Positions 55,068-63,608 of a stretch of DNA of 64,000 nucleotides are shown piece after piece (within the stretch, counting starts at the first letter, position 1; each line of letters opens with the position of its first letter). The DNA is taken from positions 1-64,000 of the forward strand of contig JAAYCM010000046.1 in the NCBI GenBank assembly GCA_012729765.1, in the 5' to 3' direction. The notes below the pieces were generated by a model. It was not told where the DNA came from. It searched no databases and worked only from the letters and a program-made list of their open reading frames with translations. The translations under genes were made by a program, and so were the position numbers. This DNA is from Chloroflexota bacterium. Lineage in GTDB: Bacteria; Chloroflexota; Anaerolineae; Aggregatilineales; Aggregatilineaceae.

Positions 55068-56231
55068 TTATGCCGGATCGGGGGCCAGCACCTCGCGCCG
55101 CAGCATGTCCAGCACTTGCAGCGTCAGCAGGTTGCGCAGCGCGTAGCCGGATGTCGTCTCCTGCCCCCGGAACACGATCTGAGTCGGATTGACCCCGAAT
55201 CCGCTTTCGGTCAGGTGCGTGTAATCGGCCACCAGCCCATAATTCGGCAGGTCTTGTGCCGCGCGCCAGAAGTTGATCAGCGGAATGCCGTATTCCTCGG
55301 CGACCTCGACCGTGATCAGGTTGAAGGCCAGTGAGGTCTGCCACATCCGGTCGTGATGCCAGGTGAAAGTCGTCAGCACCGGGATGATGCCCTCGTCCAG
55401 CGCCAGCTCGACGTTGCCGATCAGCGCCTCGCGGAACTGCGCCTCGCTCAGGTTGAGCATATCGTTCGGGCCGAACATGATCACGACCACGCTGGGATTG
55501 GTGCGCCGGAATTCGCACGCCAGCACGCTCTCGCCCTCGGACACCGCGCACAGCTTGGGATCGGCCCACAGGTTTTCGAGCATCGTCAGCGCGTTATAAC
55601 CGACCTGCCCCGCCAGGCTGACATGCTCGTACCAGCCCTGGAAGTATTCGATGGTCGGCTCAAGCGCGTCATATGGCCCCAGATCGTAGAGGTCCTGGTC
55701 AAATGCGGCCAGGAAGTAGCCGGTATCGGTGTTGCAGTCGCCCACTTTGGTAAAGGCGCGCGGATCGTTACCCAATGCCTGCCCGCGCTCGAAGATCGCC
55801 CGCAGATTCTCGGCGTCGAGCGTTGGCAGCACCGGCACGTTCATCAACTCTGCGACGGCGGGCGGCGGGCCGGGATCGGGCAGCGCGGGCAGGCGTTCAC
55901 ACGTGCCGCGCGTCGTCACGATGTCTGCCGCGATCCACGCCTGGTCCTCAGGCTGGCCCTGCTGGTTGGTATAGCTCACCGCGTACCAGTCACCGGCCTG
56001 GTTCATCCCCACGACCGGCAGTGCCTCGCCTTCGGGCAGCACGCCCAGCACGAAATATTCCTGCGTGTCTGGCCCGTTGCGCACATTCACATTATTGCCG
56101 CGGGCGACCGCCTCGCAGCGCACCGGCGCGGGCACGCCATCGCCGCTCTGCGCCAGAGTCACCCCGGCGGGCAGCAGCCCCACCACGAGCACGCCCACGC
56201 CGACCGCCTGTAACATTCGCTTCCAATACAT
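55068..56231 (-). CDS. Secreted SH3 plus SGNH/GDSL-like hydrolase protein, 387 aa
   Basis: A signal peptide (cleavage near TLAQ) precedes an SH3 module (about residues 38-108, NNVNVRNGPDTQEYFVLG). An SGNH-like domain follows: block I reads KVGDCNTDT (Cys166 in place of the nucleophilic Ser), block II SLAGQVG, block III MFGPND (254-257) and block V DYTHLTESG (Asp336, His339). The Ser-to-Cys change at block I is unusual and could mean a thiol nucleophile or loss of activity. The ATG at 56231 follows GGGGAAG. The likely role is at the cell surface on acylated glycans, by analogy with SGNH esterases. Confidence 0.8.
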   Translation of the reverse strand: MYWKRMLQAVGVGVLVVGLLPAGVTLAQSGDGVPAPVRCEAVARGNNVNVRNGPDTQEYFVLGVLPEGEALPVVGMNQAGDWYAVSYTNQQGQPEDQAWIAADIVTTRGTCERLPALPDPGPPPAVAELMNVPVLPTLDAENLRAIFERGQALGNDPRAFTKVGDCNTDTGYFLAAFDQDLYDLGPYDALEPTIEYFQGWYEHVSLAGQVGYNALTMLENLWADPKLCAVSEGESVLACEFRRTNPSVVVIMFGPNDMLNLSEAQFREALIGNVELALDEGIIPVLTTFTWHHDRMWQTSLAFNLITVEVAEEYGIPLINFWRAAQDLPNYGLVADYTHLTESGFGVNPTQIVFRGQETTSGYALRNLLTLQVLDMLRREVLAPDPA

Positions 56232-56326
56232 GCTGCTTCCCCTGCTACCATGAAAGTTGCCGATGTTTTATCCCTGCATGGGCAGGTTTTACCATCAAGT
56301 CGCGGGGTGGGCAAGCGGTCGAATCG

Positions 56327-56352
56327 AAAAGGCCGGGGAACGCGCCCCGGCC
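56327..56352 (-). terminator. Intrinsic terminator of the SRAP gene
   Basis: On the minus strand GGCCGGGG pairs perfectly with CCCCGGCC across a 6-nt loop and TTTTCG follows. It lies 27 nt past the SRAP stop codon. Confidence 0.82.
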
Positions 56353-56378
56353 CTGTTCGTTAATCCGATGGTCAGATG

Positions 56379-57062
56379 TCAGCTCGCGCGCTGGATCAGC
56401 TCCGGCCCGTCGTTGCCGGGCGCATTGACCAGCCGCGACACCGGGTAGGCGGCCATCTGCCCGGCAGGATAGGGCCGCAGCAGATCGGTCAGGGCGCGCC
56501 CGTCCGTCTCCGCCGGGTCGAGCCAGCGATCATACGCTTCGCGCGGCAGGATAACCGGCATCCGGTTGTGAATGGTCGCCATCAGGTCGTTTGGCTCAGT
56601 GGTGATGATCGTGCAGGTCGTCAGGACTTCGCCGCTCTCCGGCTCGGTCCAGCGCTCCCACAGGCCCGCGAATCCGAAGGGCTGATGGTCGGCCAGCGTG
56701 ATATACATCGGCACCTTCGGCCCCTGCGCCTGCGCCTGCCACTCGTAGAAGCCATCGGCCACGATCAGGCAGCGCCGCCGGCTGAGGGCCGTGCGATAGG
56801 CGGGCTTCTCGGCGACCGTTTCGGCCCGCGCGTTGATCATCTTGTAGCCCACCGAGGCGTCTTTCGCCCACGAGGGAATCAGGCCCCAGCGCATCATAGC
56901 AAGCTGGTTGCGCCCGGATTCAGGATCACGGATCACCGTAGCGACCGGCTGCGATGGCGCGACATTGTAGCGCGGCGGCAGGTCCGGGGGCGGCGGGTCC
57001 ACGCCGAAGTTCTGGCTCAGGACTTCGGGGTTCACTTCCGTCAGGGTAAATCGTCCGCACAT
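56379..57062 (-). CDS. SOS response-associated peptidase (SRAP/YedK) family protein
   Basis: The protein protects abasic sites in single-stranded DNA by forming a covalent thiazolidine link through Cys2. It starts MCGRFTLTE, so Cys2 becomes N-terminal after Met removal. It has NVAPSQPV, the MINARAET segment, GFYEWQAQ with the catalytic Glu, and IHNRMPVIL with the catalytic His. All known active-site residues are present in 227 residues. The ATG at 57062 is set by the need for Cys2; the longer frame to 57098 would bury it. The promoter position predicts a leaderless mRNA. Confidence 0.95.
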   Translation of the reverse strand: MCGRFTLTEVNPEVLSQNFGVDPPPPDLPPRYNVAPSQPVATVIRDPESGRNQLAMMRWGLIPSWAKDASVGYKMINARAETVAEKPAYRTALSRRRCLIVADGFYEWQAQAQGPKVPMYITLADHQPFGFAGLWERWTEPESGEVLTTCTIITTEPNDLMATIHNRMPVILPREAYDRWLDPAETDGRALTDLLRPYPAGQMAAYPVSRLVNAPGNDGPELIQRAS

Positions 57063-57069
57063 GTGTTCT

Positions 57070-57098
57070 ATTATACCCTCGCTGTCTGAAAATTGCAA
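57070..57098 (-). promoter_or_regulatory. Promoter placed for leaderless transcription of the SRAP gene
   Basis: On the minus strand TTGCAA (57098-57093) and TATAAT (57075-57070) are spaced by 17 nt. The -10 box ends 7 nt before the A of the ATG, so the expected transcription start coincides with the start codon. Confidence 0.75.
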
Positions 57099-57170
57099 CA
57101 GATTTTAGCGATCCGACTGCCCCATGCCCACACCTGCCCGCCAGGGTGGGAATCCGCCCGCGCTCAATTC

Positions 57171-57206
57171 TATAATTCTGTATAGCGCGGCATGACGCTA
57201 TGCCGC
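57171..57206 (+). promoter_or_regulatory. -10 box and leader hairpin upstream of the GH13 gene
   Basis: TATAAT at 57171-57176 lacks a clear -35. GCGGCAT pairs with ATGCCGC (57187-57193 with 57200-57206) just downstream, forming a 7-bp hairpin in the predicted leader. Confidence 0.45.
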
Positions 57207-57240
57207 CCAATCCTGTGCGGGGAGGCATGTTAAGCAGGAT

Positions 57241-58938
57241 ATGGCTAAGAAAAAACACCTGGTTTCGTTCAGCCTGTTTGCACCCTACAACGAAGACGTG
57301 ACCCTGATCGGGGACTGGAACGACTGGGAGCCGGTCGAGATGCAGCGCCGCGACGATGGCTGGTGGCATGTCGGCCTGCCCCTCGACGATGGCGAGTACC
57401 AGTATAAGTTCCGCCTCAAATCCAACAGCTATTTCCAGGAAGGCCAGAACGTCGCCGTGACCGATCCGCGCGCCTTGCGCGTCACGCGCGACCAGCAAGA
57501 GAACGCGATCGTGCGCGTCAAGGACGGTCAACGCGTCGTCACCACCTACGAGTGGCAGCACAACGACGTGCATCTGCCCCAGAATCACGAGCTGATCATC
57601 TACGAAACCCATATCGGCGACTTCACCGGCGAAACCGGCGAGGGTCTTAATCCTGCCGGGGAATACTTCAAAAAAGCGACGGAGCGGCTCGACTATCTGG
57701 CCGACCTGGGGATCAACGCCGTCGAGCTGATGCCGGTCAACGACTTTCCCGGCGGCTACTCGTGGGGCTACAACCCGCGCTTCCTGTTCGCGGTCGAGAA
57801 CAGCTACGGCTCGCCCGACGACCTGTGCCGCCTGATCGACGAGTGCCACGCGCGCGGCATCCGTGTGATCCTGGATGGCGTCTACAACCACAGCGAGGAC
57901 AAGACCCCGCTGGCCCACATGGATTACGCCTACTGGTACTACCGCGAAAACCCGGATGACCCGGAGCATCACTGGGGGCCGAAGTTCAATTACGGCTATC
58001 ACGATGACAAGCTGGGCATCTGGCCCGCGCGCAGCTTCATTCACGACGCGCTGCGCTTCTGGATCGACCACTTCCATATCGACGGCATCCGCTTCGATGC
58101 GACCGCGATCATTGAGAACTACGACGTGCTGCACTGGCTGAACGAGACGGTCTACCAATACATCAAGGGCATCAAGCCGTTCTTCACCATCGCGGAGCAC
58201 GTTCCGCAAGACCCGACCGTAACCGGCCTGGGCGGGCCGATGGACGCCGCGTGGCACGAGACGTTCTCCAAGCAGATCATGGCGACGCTGTGCGCCCGCG
58301 ATCAGGACGGGTTCGAGGCGTTCAACATGGACGCGATCGCAACCGTGCTCCAGCCCACCCAGGAAGGCTTCGACAGCGCCTACAACGCGATCAACTACAT
58401 CGACAACCACGACCAGAACCGGATCATGTGGCGGCTGGGCGAAGCGGGCATCTTCGACGATGCCGCCTTCCGCCGGATGAAGCTCGGCGCGGGCCTCTTG
58501 CTGACCGCCGCCGGAATCCCGATGCTGTGGATGGGGCAGGAATTCGGCCAGAGCAACCCGAAAACCGTGTTCGATCCGCAGCCGCTCCAGTGGTCGCTGC
58601 TCGACAACGAGCGCAACGGCGATCTGCACCGCTATTACAAGGGCCTGATCCACTTCCGCAAGGACAACCCGGCGCTGGTCACGCCCAACATCGAGGTCAT
58701 CCATCTCGACCACGAGCGCAAGATTCTGGCCTTCAAGCGCTGGAACGACGAAGGGAATGTTGTGATCGTCGTCGCCAACCTGCTCGACCAGTACGCCGGG
58801 GACGTTGAGATCGGCAACTGGCACGAGGATGGGGCATGGCACGAGTATCTTGACGATTACGATATCGAGGTGCAGGGCGGCGTGCTGCGCGACACGCTGG
58901 CCGAGAGCGAGGTCAAGGTCTACGTCAAGGCCGGTTAG
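57241..58938 (+). CDS. GH13 (alpha-amylase family) enzyme with CBM48-like N-terminus
   Basis: The 565-residue protein opens with a CBM48-like beta domain (VTLIGDWNDWEPVEM, GEYQYKFRL). A GH13 barrel follows, with conserved regions DGVYNHS (212-218), DGIRFDA with nucleophile Asp286, FFTIAEH with acid/base Glu319, and YIDNHDQ with Asp391. The order CBM48 plus GH13 with YSWGYNPRFLFAVENSYG resembles glycogen branching enzymes and trehalohydrolases; I cannot tell which. The substrate is an alpha-glucan. There is no signal peptide, so it is cytoplasmic. The sequence is complete, with a C-terminal beta domain. Confidence 0.88.
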   Translation: MAKKKHLVSFSLFAPYNEDVTLIGDWNDWEPVEMQRRDDGWWHVGLPLDDGEYQYKFRLKSNSYFQEGQNVAVTDPRALRVTRDQQENAIVRVKDGQRVVTTYEWQHNDVHLPQNHELIIYETHIGDFTGETGEGLNPAGEYFKKATERLDYLADLGINAVELMPVNDFPGGYSWGYNPRFLFAVENSYGSPDDLCRLIDECHARGIRVILDGVYNHSEDKTPLAHMDYAYWYYRENPDDPEHHWGPKFNYGYHDDKLGIWPARSFIHDALRFWIDHFHIDGIRFDATAIIENYDVLHWLNETVYQYIKGIKPFFTIAEHVPQDPTVTGLGGPMDAAWHETFSKQIMATLCARDQDGFEAFNMDAIATVLQPTQEGFDSAYNAINYIDNHDQNRIMWRLGEAGIFDDAAFRRMKLGAGLLLTAAGIPMLWMGQEFGQSNPKTVFDPQPLQWSLLDNERNGDLHRYYKGLIHFRKDNPALVTPNIEVIHLDHERKILAFKRWNDEGNVVIVVANLLDQYAGDVEIGNWHEDGAWHEYLDDYDIEVQGGVLRDTLAESEVKVYVKAG

Positions 58939-58959
58939 CGGGCGGGCTAAGATCGGGCC

Positions 58960-59112
58960 AGAGCATGTTATGCACTTCGGAACGCAGAAGCAGCTTGTCC
59001 CCCTCCCTCAATCCCTCCCCCACAAGGTGGGCGGGACTTGAAAGGTACTGCGTGCCGCCCCTGCCTTCCGTGAAACGTGGGGGAAGGGGGGTAAGAATGC
59101 ATAAGGCTCTAA
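58960..59112. repeat. MITE-like element, copy J
   Basis: The left end AGAGCATGTTATGCACTTCGG is intact and the right end reads ATGCATAAGGCTCTAA. The two inner hairpins CCCTCCCCCACAAGGTGGGCGGG and CCTTCCGTGAAACGTGGGG remain (partly shortened). It lies 22 nt after the GH13 stop codon, so unlike several others it does not start at the stop. Confidence 0.82.
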
Positions 59113-59117
59113 CGATC

Positions 59118-59150
59118 GGTCGAGAGACGGCTCATTGATGCCGCCTCTTT
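59118..59150 (+). other. Hairpin before the MBL gene
   Basis: GAGACGGC pairs with GCCGCCTC (one mismatch) across TCATTGAT, followed by TTTG. It lies at the end of copy J and about 25 nt before the MBL start codon. A terminator or leader hairpin are both possible. Confidence 0.45.
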
Positions 59151-59173
59151 GTTTGCACAAGGGAAAACGACGC

Positions 59174-60034
59174 ATGTTTCAGATTGGCGAGATCGAGATA
59201 TACCCGGTCAGCGCGGGACTGGTCCAGGTAGACGGCGGCGGGGCGTTTGGGCTGGTGCCGCGTGTGCTGTGGAGCCGCTACCTGCCGCCCGACGATCAGA
59301 ACCGCGTCCCGATGACACTGACCTGTTTGCTGGTGCGCGCCGCCGGAAAAACGATCGTGGTCGATACCGGCATGGGCGACAAGCTGCCGCCGAAGCTGGT
59401 TCAGCAGTGGGGCCTGACGCACCCGCGCGGCACACTGCTCGACGGGCTGGCGCGGATGGGTATCCAGCCGGAAGACGTGGACATTGTGATCAACACGCAC
59501 CTGCACAGCGATCACTGCGCCGGCAATACGACCGTCGGGCCGGATGGTGAGCTGCGCGCCACCTTTCCACGCGCCGAATACGTGGTCCAGCGCCGCGAGT
59601 ATGAGGACGCGATCCGCCCCAACGAGCGCACCCGCGCCACCTACGTCCCGTTCAACTACGAGCCGTTGTACCGGACCGGGCAGCTCACCCTGCTCGATGG
59701 CGATACTGAGATCGCGCCCGGTGTGCGGGCGGTCGTCACGCCCGGCCATACTCCGGCCCATCAGGTGGTCGTGTTCGAGAGCGGCGGGCAGCACGCGCTC
59801 TTTGTCGCCGATCTCGCCAGCTATGCGGTGCACTTCGAGCGGCTGGGCTGGATGACGGCCTACGATGTCGAGCCGCTGGTCACGCTCGAAACCAAGCGCC
59901 ACTGGCAGCGCTGGGCGCTCGATCACGACGCGCTGCTGATCTTCCAGCACGACACGCAGAAGGGCGCGGGCCATCTCCACGCCGACGCCGAGGGCCACCC
60001 GATCGTGCGCCCGGTCGAGGTCGTATTGGCCTGA
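59174..60034 (+). CDS. MBL-fold metallo-hydrolase, 286 aa
   Basis: The protein has the metallo-beta-lactamase motif THLHSDHCAGN (108-118, His109, His111, Asp113, His114), followed by the later VTPGHTPAHQVV and LFVADLASY strands that carry further ligands. Family members hydrolyse lactones, thioesters or phosphodiesters, and the substrate cannot be told here. The ATG at 59174 has AAGGGA about 10 nt upstream; the longer frame to 59135 is not conserved. It has no signal peptide. Confidence 0.9.
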   Translation: MFQIGEIEIYPVSAGLVQVDGGGAFGLVPRVLWSRYLPPDDQNRVPMTLTCLLVRAAGKTIVVDTGMGDKLPPKLVQQWGLTHPRGTLLDGLARMGIQPEDVDIVINTHLHSDHCAGNTTVGPDGELRATFPRAEYVVQRREYEDAIRPNERTRATYVPFNYEPLYRTGQLTLLDGDTEIAPGVRAVVTPGHTPAHQVVVFESGGQHALFVADLASYAVHFERLGWMTAYDVEPLVTLETKRHWQRWALDHDALLIFQHDTQKGAGHLHADAEGHPIVRPVEVVLA

Positions 60035-60049
60035 TCCACGCGGGCTCTC

Positions 60050-60101
60050 GTAGGGGCGAGGCTTGCCTTCGCTCGCCGGGTAGAACAAGCCCTACCTCTA
60101 C
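60050..60101. repeat. GTAGGGGCG-type inverted repeat
   Basis: GTAGGGGCGAGGCTTGCC at the left is inverted as CAAGCCCTACCTCTAC at the right. It is a relative of the repeats at 20620 and 34473. Confidence 0.6.
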
Positions 60102-60141
60102 CGCAAGGATCGCGGGATCCCGTTCGGGGCTGTTCTAACCG

Positions 60142-61440
60142 TTATCCCGGCAGCGGGACCGTGCAGCGGCCATCCGCCCGGCGGCACGTCGCCAGCACCG
60201 TATTCTGCTGGCGCACCTCGAAATCGCCCGCGAGCCAGAACATCTCCGCCGGATCGATCGTCACGATCGAGCGCGCTTCGCGGCATCCCGCAGGCCTGGG
60301 GACGTTGGAGTCGAACCACGAGTACACCTGCACGCAGTCCTGCGCCGGGAACGCTTCCAACGTCCCGCTGAGCCACTGTGTCCGCCAGCGGGTGACCGGG
60401 AATGTGATCGTGCCCTGCGTCAGCACCAGGCTGGCGAGATTCACGGCGCGGCCCGTGTTATTGATCACGGCCAGCGAGCGGCTGTCATACACCACCAACA
60501 CGCTCATGCTGCTGGCGGCAGTGGGGACCGGCGTAGCGGTTACAGCCGGCGCAGTGGTCGGGCGCTCGCTGGGGAGCGGCGTGCCGGTGCTGGCCGCCGA
60601 CACGGTCACGGGCGGGGTGAGAGTCGGGGTGGCGGCAGGCTGCACCACCAGCGCCGTACCGCCCGGCAGCAGCACGCGATCCCGGTTCAGGTGTACCTCG
60701 CTGAGCACCTGTGAGCTGCCATCCGAATATTCGACGAAGACGCGCTCGCCTGCTGAGGACGGCACCGGCAGCACCGCCTGCCAGGGCTGCCAGGTTTGCA
60801 GGGGCTTGCCTTCGAAGTCGAACAGGCGCACCTGGGTTGCCCGGTGCATCCCGGCCTCGCTCGCGCGCCCGAACGCATCATTCGAAAGATACAGCCGCGT
60901 GCCGGTCGGATCGGCCAGCGCCGGCACGACATTGGGCCGCCCGCCGAACACGACGATGAACAGGTAGCCGAAGCGGTGCGGCAGCGCGGCGACGCCGATC
61001 TCGCGGTAGGCGGGGTTATAGGTCGTGCTGCGGTGCACGGACGAGCTGGTCCAGAAGCCGAGTGCCTGGCTCACGCTGGCCCCGGCATAGCCGATCTCGT
61101 CCACCGCGATCCGGTCCGAGCGGCCATAGACCGGCCAGTTGTAGGGCGACCACTGCGCGCGGATTTTAGGGCCTTCGCCCTGCTGCCCCTCGTGAATCTT
61201 GCCGCCGTCGGGCAGTGAGGGCAGCGTCAGCAGGTACTCGGCCTGGGCGAGCGCCATCGCTTCCAGGGTGGCATTGGGCTTGAGCGGCCACGTGCCCTGC
61301 GCGATGCGTACTTCGTTGATAGCGGCGATCACGTCGCGGGCGACTTCGGTTTGCTGATCCTGGGCATGGGAGTCGCGTGCCGGCCCCCACCCCACGCTCA
61401 ACACGAAGATGACGAGTAGCACATGGACGAGGCGAGACAT
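60142..61440 (-). CDS. Secreted CAP (SCP/PR1)-domain protein, 432 aa
   Basis: A signal peptide (cleavage near SHAQ) precedes a CAP domain of about 140 residues with the start pattern VIAAINEVRIAQG, NATLEAMALAQAEYLL, a later HEGQQGEG segment and ALGFWTSSSVHRSTTYNPAYREIGVA. The fold is known from proteases, lipid-binding and cell-wall-associated proteins; its action in bacteria is unclear. A beta-rich middle, a Thr/Pro-rich linker (APAVTATPVPTAASS) and a C-terminal beta domain with cysteines (RPAGCREARSIV, ATCRRADGRC) follow. The start ATG is at 61440. Surface localisation is the safest inference. Confidence 0.82.
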   Translation of the reverse strand: MSRLVHVLLVIFVLSVGWGPARDSHAQDQQTEVARDVIAAINEVRIAQGTWPLKPNATLEAMALAQAEYLLTLPSLPDGGKIHEGQQGEGPKIRAQWSPYNWPVYGRSDRIAVDEIGYAGASVSQALGFWTSSSVHRSTTYNPAYREIGVAALPHRFGYLFIVVFGGRPNVVPALADPTGTRLYLSNDAFGRASEAGMHRATQVRLFDFEGKPLQTWQPWQAVLPVPSSAGERVFVEYSDGSSQVLSEVHLNRDRVLLPGGTALVVQPAATPTLTPPVTVSAASTGTPLPSERPTTAPAVTATPVPTAASSMSVLVVYDSRSLAVINNTGRAVNLASLVLTQGTITFPVTRWRTQWLSGTLEAFPAQDCVQVYSWFDSNVPRPAGCREARSIVTIDPAEMFWLAGDFEVRQQNTVLATCRRADGRCTVPLPG

Positions 61441-61528
61441 GCGACCCCCGATCTGACTTCATTTTTATGTTATCCGTATTATAAATCTTTTTTGTCGTTT
61501 CGATACTGCCCCATTTTCGTGTGCCAAC

Positions 61529-61552
61529 AAAAAACGCCCGGTTGCCCGGACG
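61529..61552 (-). terminator. Intrinsic terminator of the methyltransferase gene
   Basis: On the minus strand CGTCCGG pairs with CCGGGCG across GCAA (one G-U) and is followed by TTTTTTG. It lies 43 nt past the stop codon at 61596. Confidence 0.82.
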
Positions 61553-61595
61553 CATGATCGGATCAAACGTCAGACCAGCGTTCAGCCGCCGGACC

Positions 61596-62357
61596 TCACG
61601 CGCCACGCTCCGGCTCGTCAGCAGGTGGCGGCTCGACTTTGCGCGCCCGCACGCACATGAACGCTGGCTTTTTGAGCAGCATTTCATAGTCCTGCGGATT
61701 GGCCTGTCGAAACTCTTCGGTCGGCAGCGGCTCGATTAACCGCTCGATCACGAACCCGGCCCGCCACAGCGCCTCGGTGATCGCGCTGAGCGGGCGGCGA
61801 AAATACGGCACATACACCGGCTCGCCCCCCCAGCCGCGCCACAGCATGCCGGCTTGCTCGACCTCGAAATAGCTAGACTTCGCATCGCGGTACTCGGCTG
61901 CCGGGTGTCCGGTCGAGAACACGAGCCACCCGCCCGGCCTGAGCACGCGGTGGAATTCGGCCAGCGGAACCTGCCAATCTTCTAGGTAGTGCAGCACCAG
62001 CGAGCTTAGCACACCGTCAAACGATTCGTCTGCCAAAAAGTCGAGCGGTGCGCGCAGATCGGCCAGGTGCAGTTCGGCACGACCGCCGGCGCGCTGGCGG
62101 CCATATTCCAGCATCTCCGGGCTGACGTCCACACCCACCACTTCCGCGCCCTGCTCCAACATCCATAGGCTGTAGATAGCGGTGCCGCAGCCCGCATCCA
62201 GCACACGCTGCCCGTTCAGCCGGGGCACCAAAGCACGCGTGGCGGGCTGTTCGTAATAGGCATTGTGCGGCTTGATACCGATCAGCCGCGCGTAGCGTTC
62301 GGCCAGGGCGGCGAAGGCGTCCAGGGCAATCGGTTTGTCATCGGGAGTATTGCTCAC
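61596..62357 (-). CDS. Class I SAM-dependent methyltransferase, 253 aa
   Basis: The protein has the SAM motif I VLDAGCGTA (52-60), the acidic turn VVGVDVSPEML after strand 2, HLADLRAPLDFL, the motif FDGVLSSLVLHYL and the strand EFHRVLRPGGWLVFST, all in the order of Rossmann methyltransferases. The N-terminal helices (AFAALAERYARLI, HNAYYEQPATR) and the C-terminal part resemble small-molecule enzymes such as UbiE/COQ5-like types. The GTG at 62357 has GAGG 10-11 nt upstream. The longer frame to 62534 runs into the preceding gene's terminator and is rejected. The substrate is unknown. Confidence 0.88.
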   Translation of the reverse strand: MSNTPDDKPIALDAFAALAERYARLIGIKPHNAYYEQPATRALVPRLNGQRVLDAGCGTAIYSLWMLEQGAEVVGVDVSPEMLEYGRQRAGGRAELHLADLRAPLDFLADESFDGVLSSLVLHYLEDWQVPLAEFHRVLRPGGWLVFSTGHPAAEYRDAKSSYFEVEQAGMLWRGWGGEPVYVPYFRRPLSAITEALWRAGFVIERLIEPLPTEEFRQANPQDYEMLLKKPAFMCVRARKVEPPPADEPERGA

Positions 62358-62396
62358 AGGATTCTTTCCTCTCAGCCAGTTTGCGGTAGAGAAATA

Positions 62397-62424
62397 AAAA
62401 GGCGTCTCTGTGTGAGGCGCCTTG
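62397..62424 (-). terminator. Intrinsic terminator of the membrane-anchored unknown gene
   Basis: On the minus strand AAGGCG plus CTC pairs with GAG plus CGCCTT (one bulge) and is followed by TTTATTTC. It lies about 28 nt past the stop at 62452. Confidence 0.72.
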
Positions 62425-62451
62425 ACTATACGCAAGTTGACCGGATTTCCG

Positions 62452-63552
62452 CTACTGCTGCGATTCCCACTCGCGCACGACATCGCCCAGCAGACTGCGC
62501 ACCTCGGAATCTTCGACGTCCCCGATCCCGGCATAATACATCCCGTCTACCTCGATCTTTACGCCGCCTTCCATCGACGGCTGGACGTGAATCTCGCGCC
62601 CGCGAAACTCCGGCAGCCCGCGCAGCCGCGCTTGCAGCAGTGCCTCGATCTGGTCGGCAATCGACAGTTCCGGCTGGACCTCTTCGGGTTTTTCAGGTGC
62701 CTGCCCGCGCGCGGCGCGCGTCATCTGGCGCAGCATCGAGCCGGGAGCCAGCGAAACCGGCTGGGATGGCGCGTCATGATTCGCCTTCGCGGGCGGGGGA
62801 GCCTGTGGCGGCCTGGCGGGTGCGGCGGGGGCGAGTGGTGCCGCCGCCTGTGTTCCGGCCAGCCTGTCCAGCTCGCGCACGGCATTCACAAAGCGCCGCT
62901 CCAGGCCCGCGCCGCGCAGCTCGGCTGTCGTGCGGAAGCGCTGCCCGCCGATCTCCACGATCAGGCCGCCGTCGGCCAGGTCGCGCCAGACGCGCAGCAG
63001 CTCGATCGCGTCGCCGGGCGGCTCGTCAGAATCAATAGGATCGGTGGTAATGGGCATGTCGCTTTCCTCGGTGTCGGTCAGTTCCTCGCGGTCGGGCAGC
63101 ATTTCGGCCACCGTCCGCGATTCCTGCACCAGGTCATAATCGTCGAAGCTGGGTTCGGGCAGCGGCGCGCTCACGTGCAGCGGCTCGTCCGGGGCAAGAT
63201 CGGTCGTCAGCAGGTCGAGATCGGGGATCGGCACAGCCGCCGCAGGGGCGAGCGCGGCCCGCTCCGGTGCAGCAGCCGGCTGCGAAGATTCCGGTTCCCC
63301 GGCCTTCGCGTCCGACTCGCCCTTGAGCCAGCGCCACAGCAGCACGTGATAGCCGGGCAGCGGCGGCAGACCCGCCTGGGCGCGGCGTTTGCGTTCGGTG
63401 GTGCGCTGGATCACCAGCCCCATCATGATCAGCCACAGCACGCCCGCGCCGCATGTCACCGCGACGAGGCCGCCGATCTGGCTGAAGAAATCACTGACGC
63501 CGGACGCATCAGCTTGAGCAGGAAAACGCAGCAGGTCCAGGTAATCGAACAT
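62452..63552 (-). CDS. Membrane-anchored hypothetical protein, 366 aa
   Basis: One membrane helix near the N-terminus (GGLVAVTCGAGVLWLIMMGLV) is followed by a basic stretch (RTTERKRRAQAG), then a Pro/Ala/Glu-rich region to about 160. The segment ELLRVWRDLADGGLIVEIGGQRFRTTAEL may be folded. The C-terminal 90 residues have EIHVQPSMEGGVKIEVDGMYYAGIGDV. I recognise no family. GGGAAG lies just before the ATG at 63552. It lies 56 nt downstream of the Fpg gene on the same strand. The soluble part faces the cytoplasm by the positive-inside rule. Confidence 0.75.
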   Translation of the reverse strand: MFDYLDLLRFPAQADASGVSDFFSQIGGLVAVTCGAGVLWLIMMGLVIQRTTERKRRAQAGLPPLPGYHVLLWRWLKGESDAKAGEPESSQPAAAPERAALAPAAAVPIPDLDLLTTDLAPDEPLHVSAPLPEPSFDDYDLVQESRTVAEMLPDREELTDTEESDMPITTDPIDSDEPPGDAIELLRVWRDLADGGLIVEIGGQRFRTTAELRGAGLERRFVNAVRELDRLAGTQAAAPLAPAAPARPPQAPPPAKANHDAPSQPVSLAPGSMLRQMTRAARGQAPEKPEEVQPELSIADQIEALLQARLRGLPEFRGREIHVQPSMEGGVKIEVDGMYYAGIGDVEDSEVRSLLGDVVREWESQQ

Positions 63553-63608
63553 AATTCTTCCCGTTTATCACTGAAACCGCCACCACGCAGTGAGCGGCCC
63601 GGCCAGGT

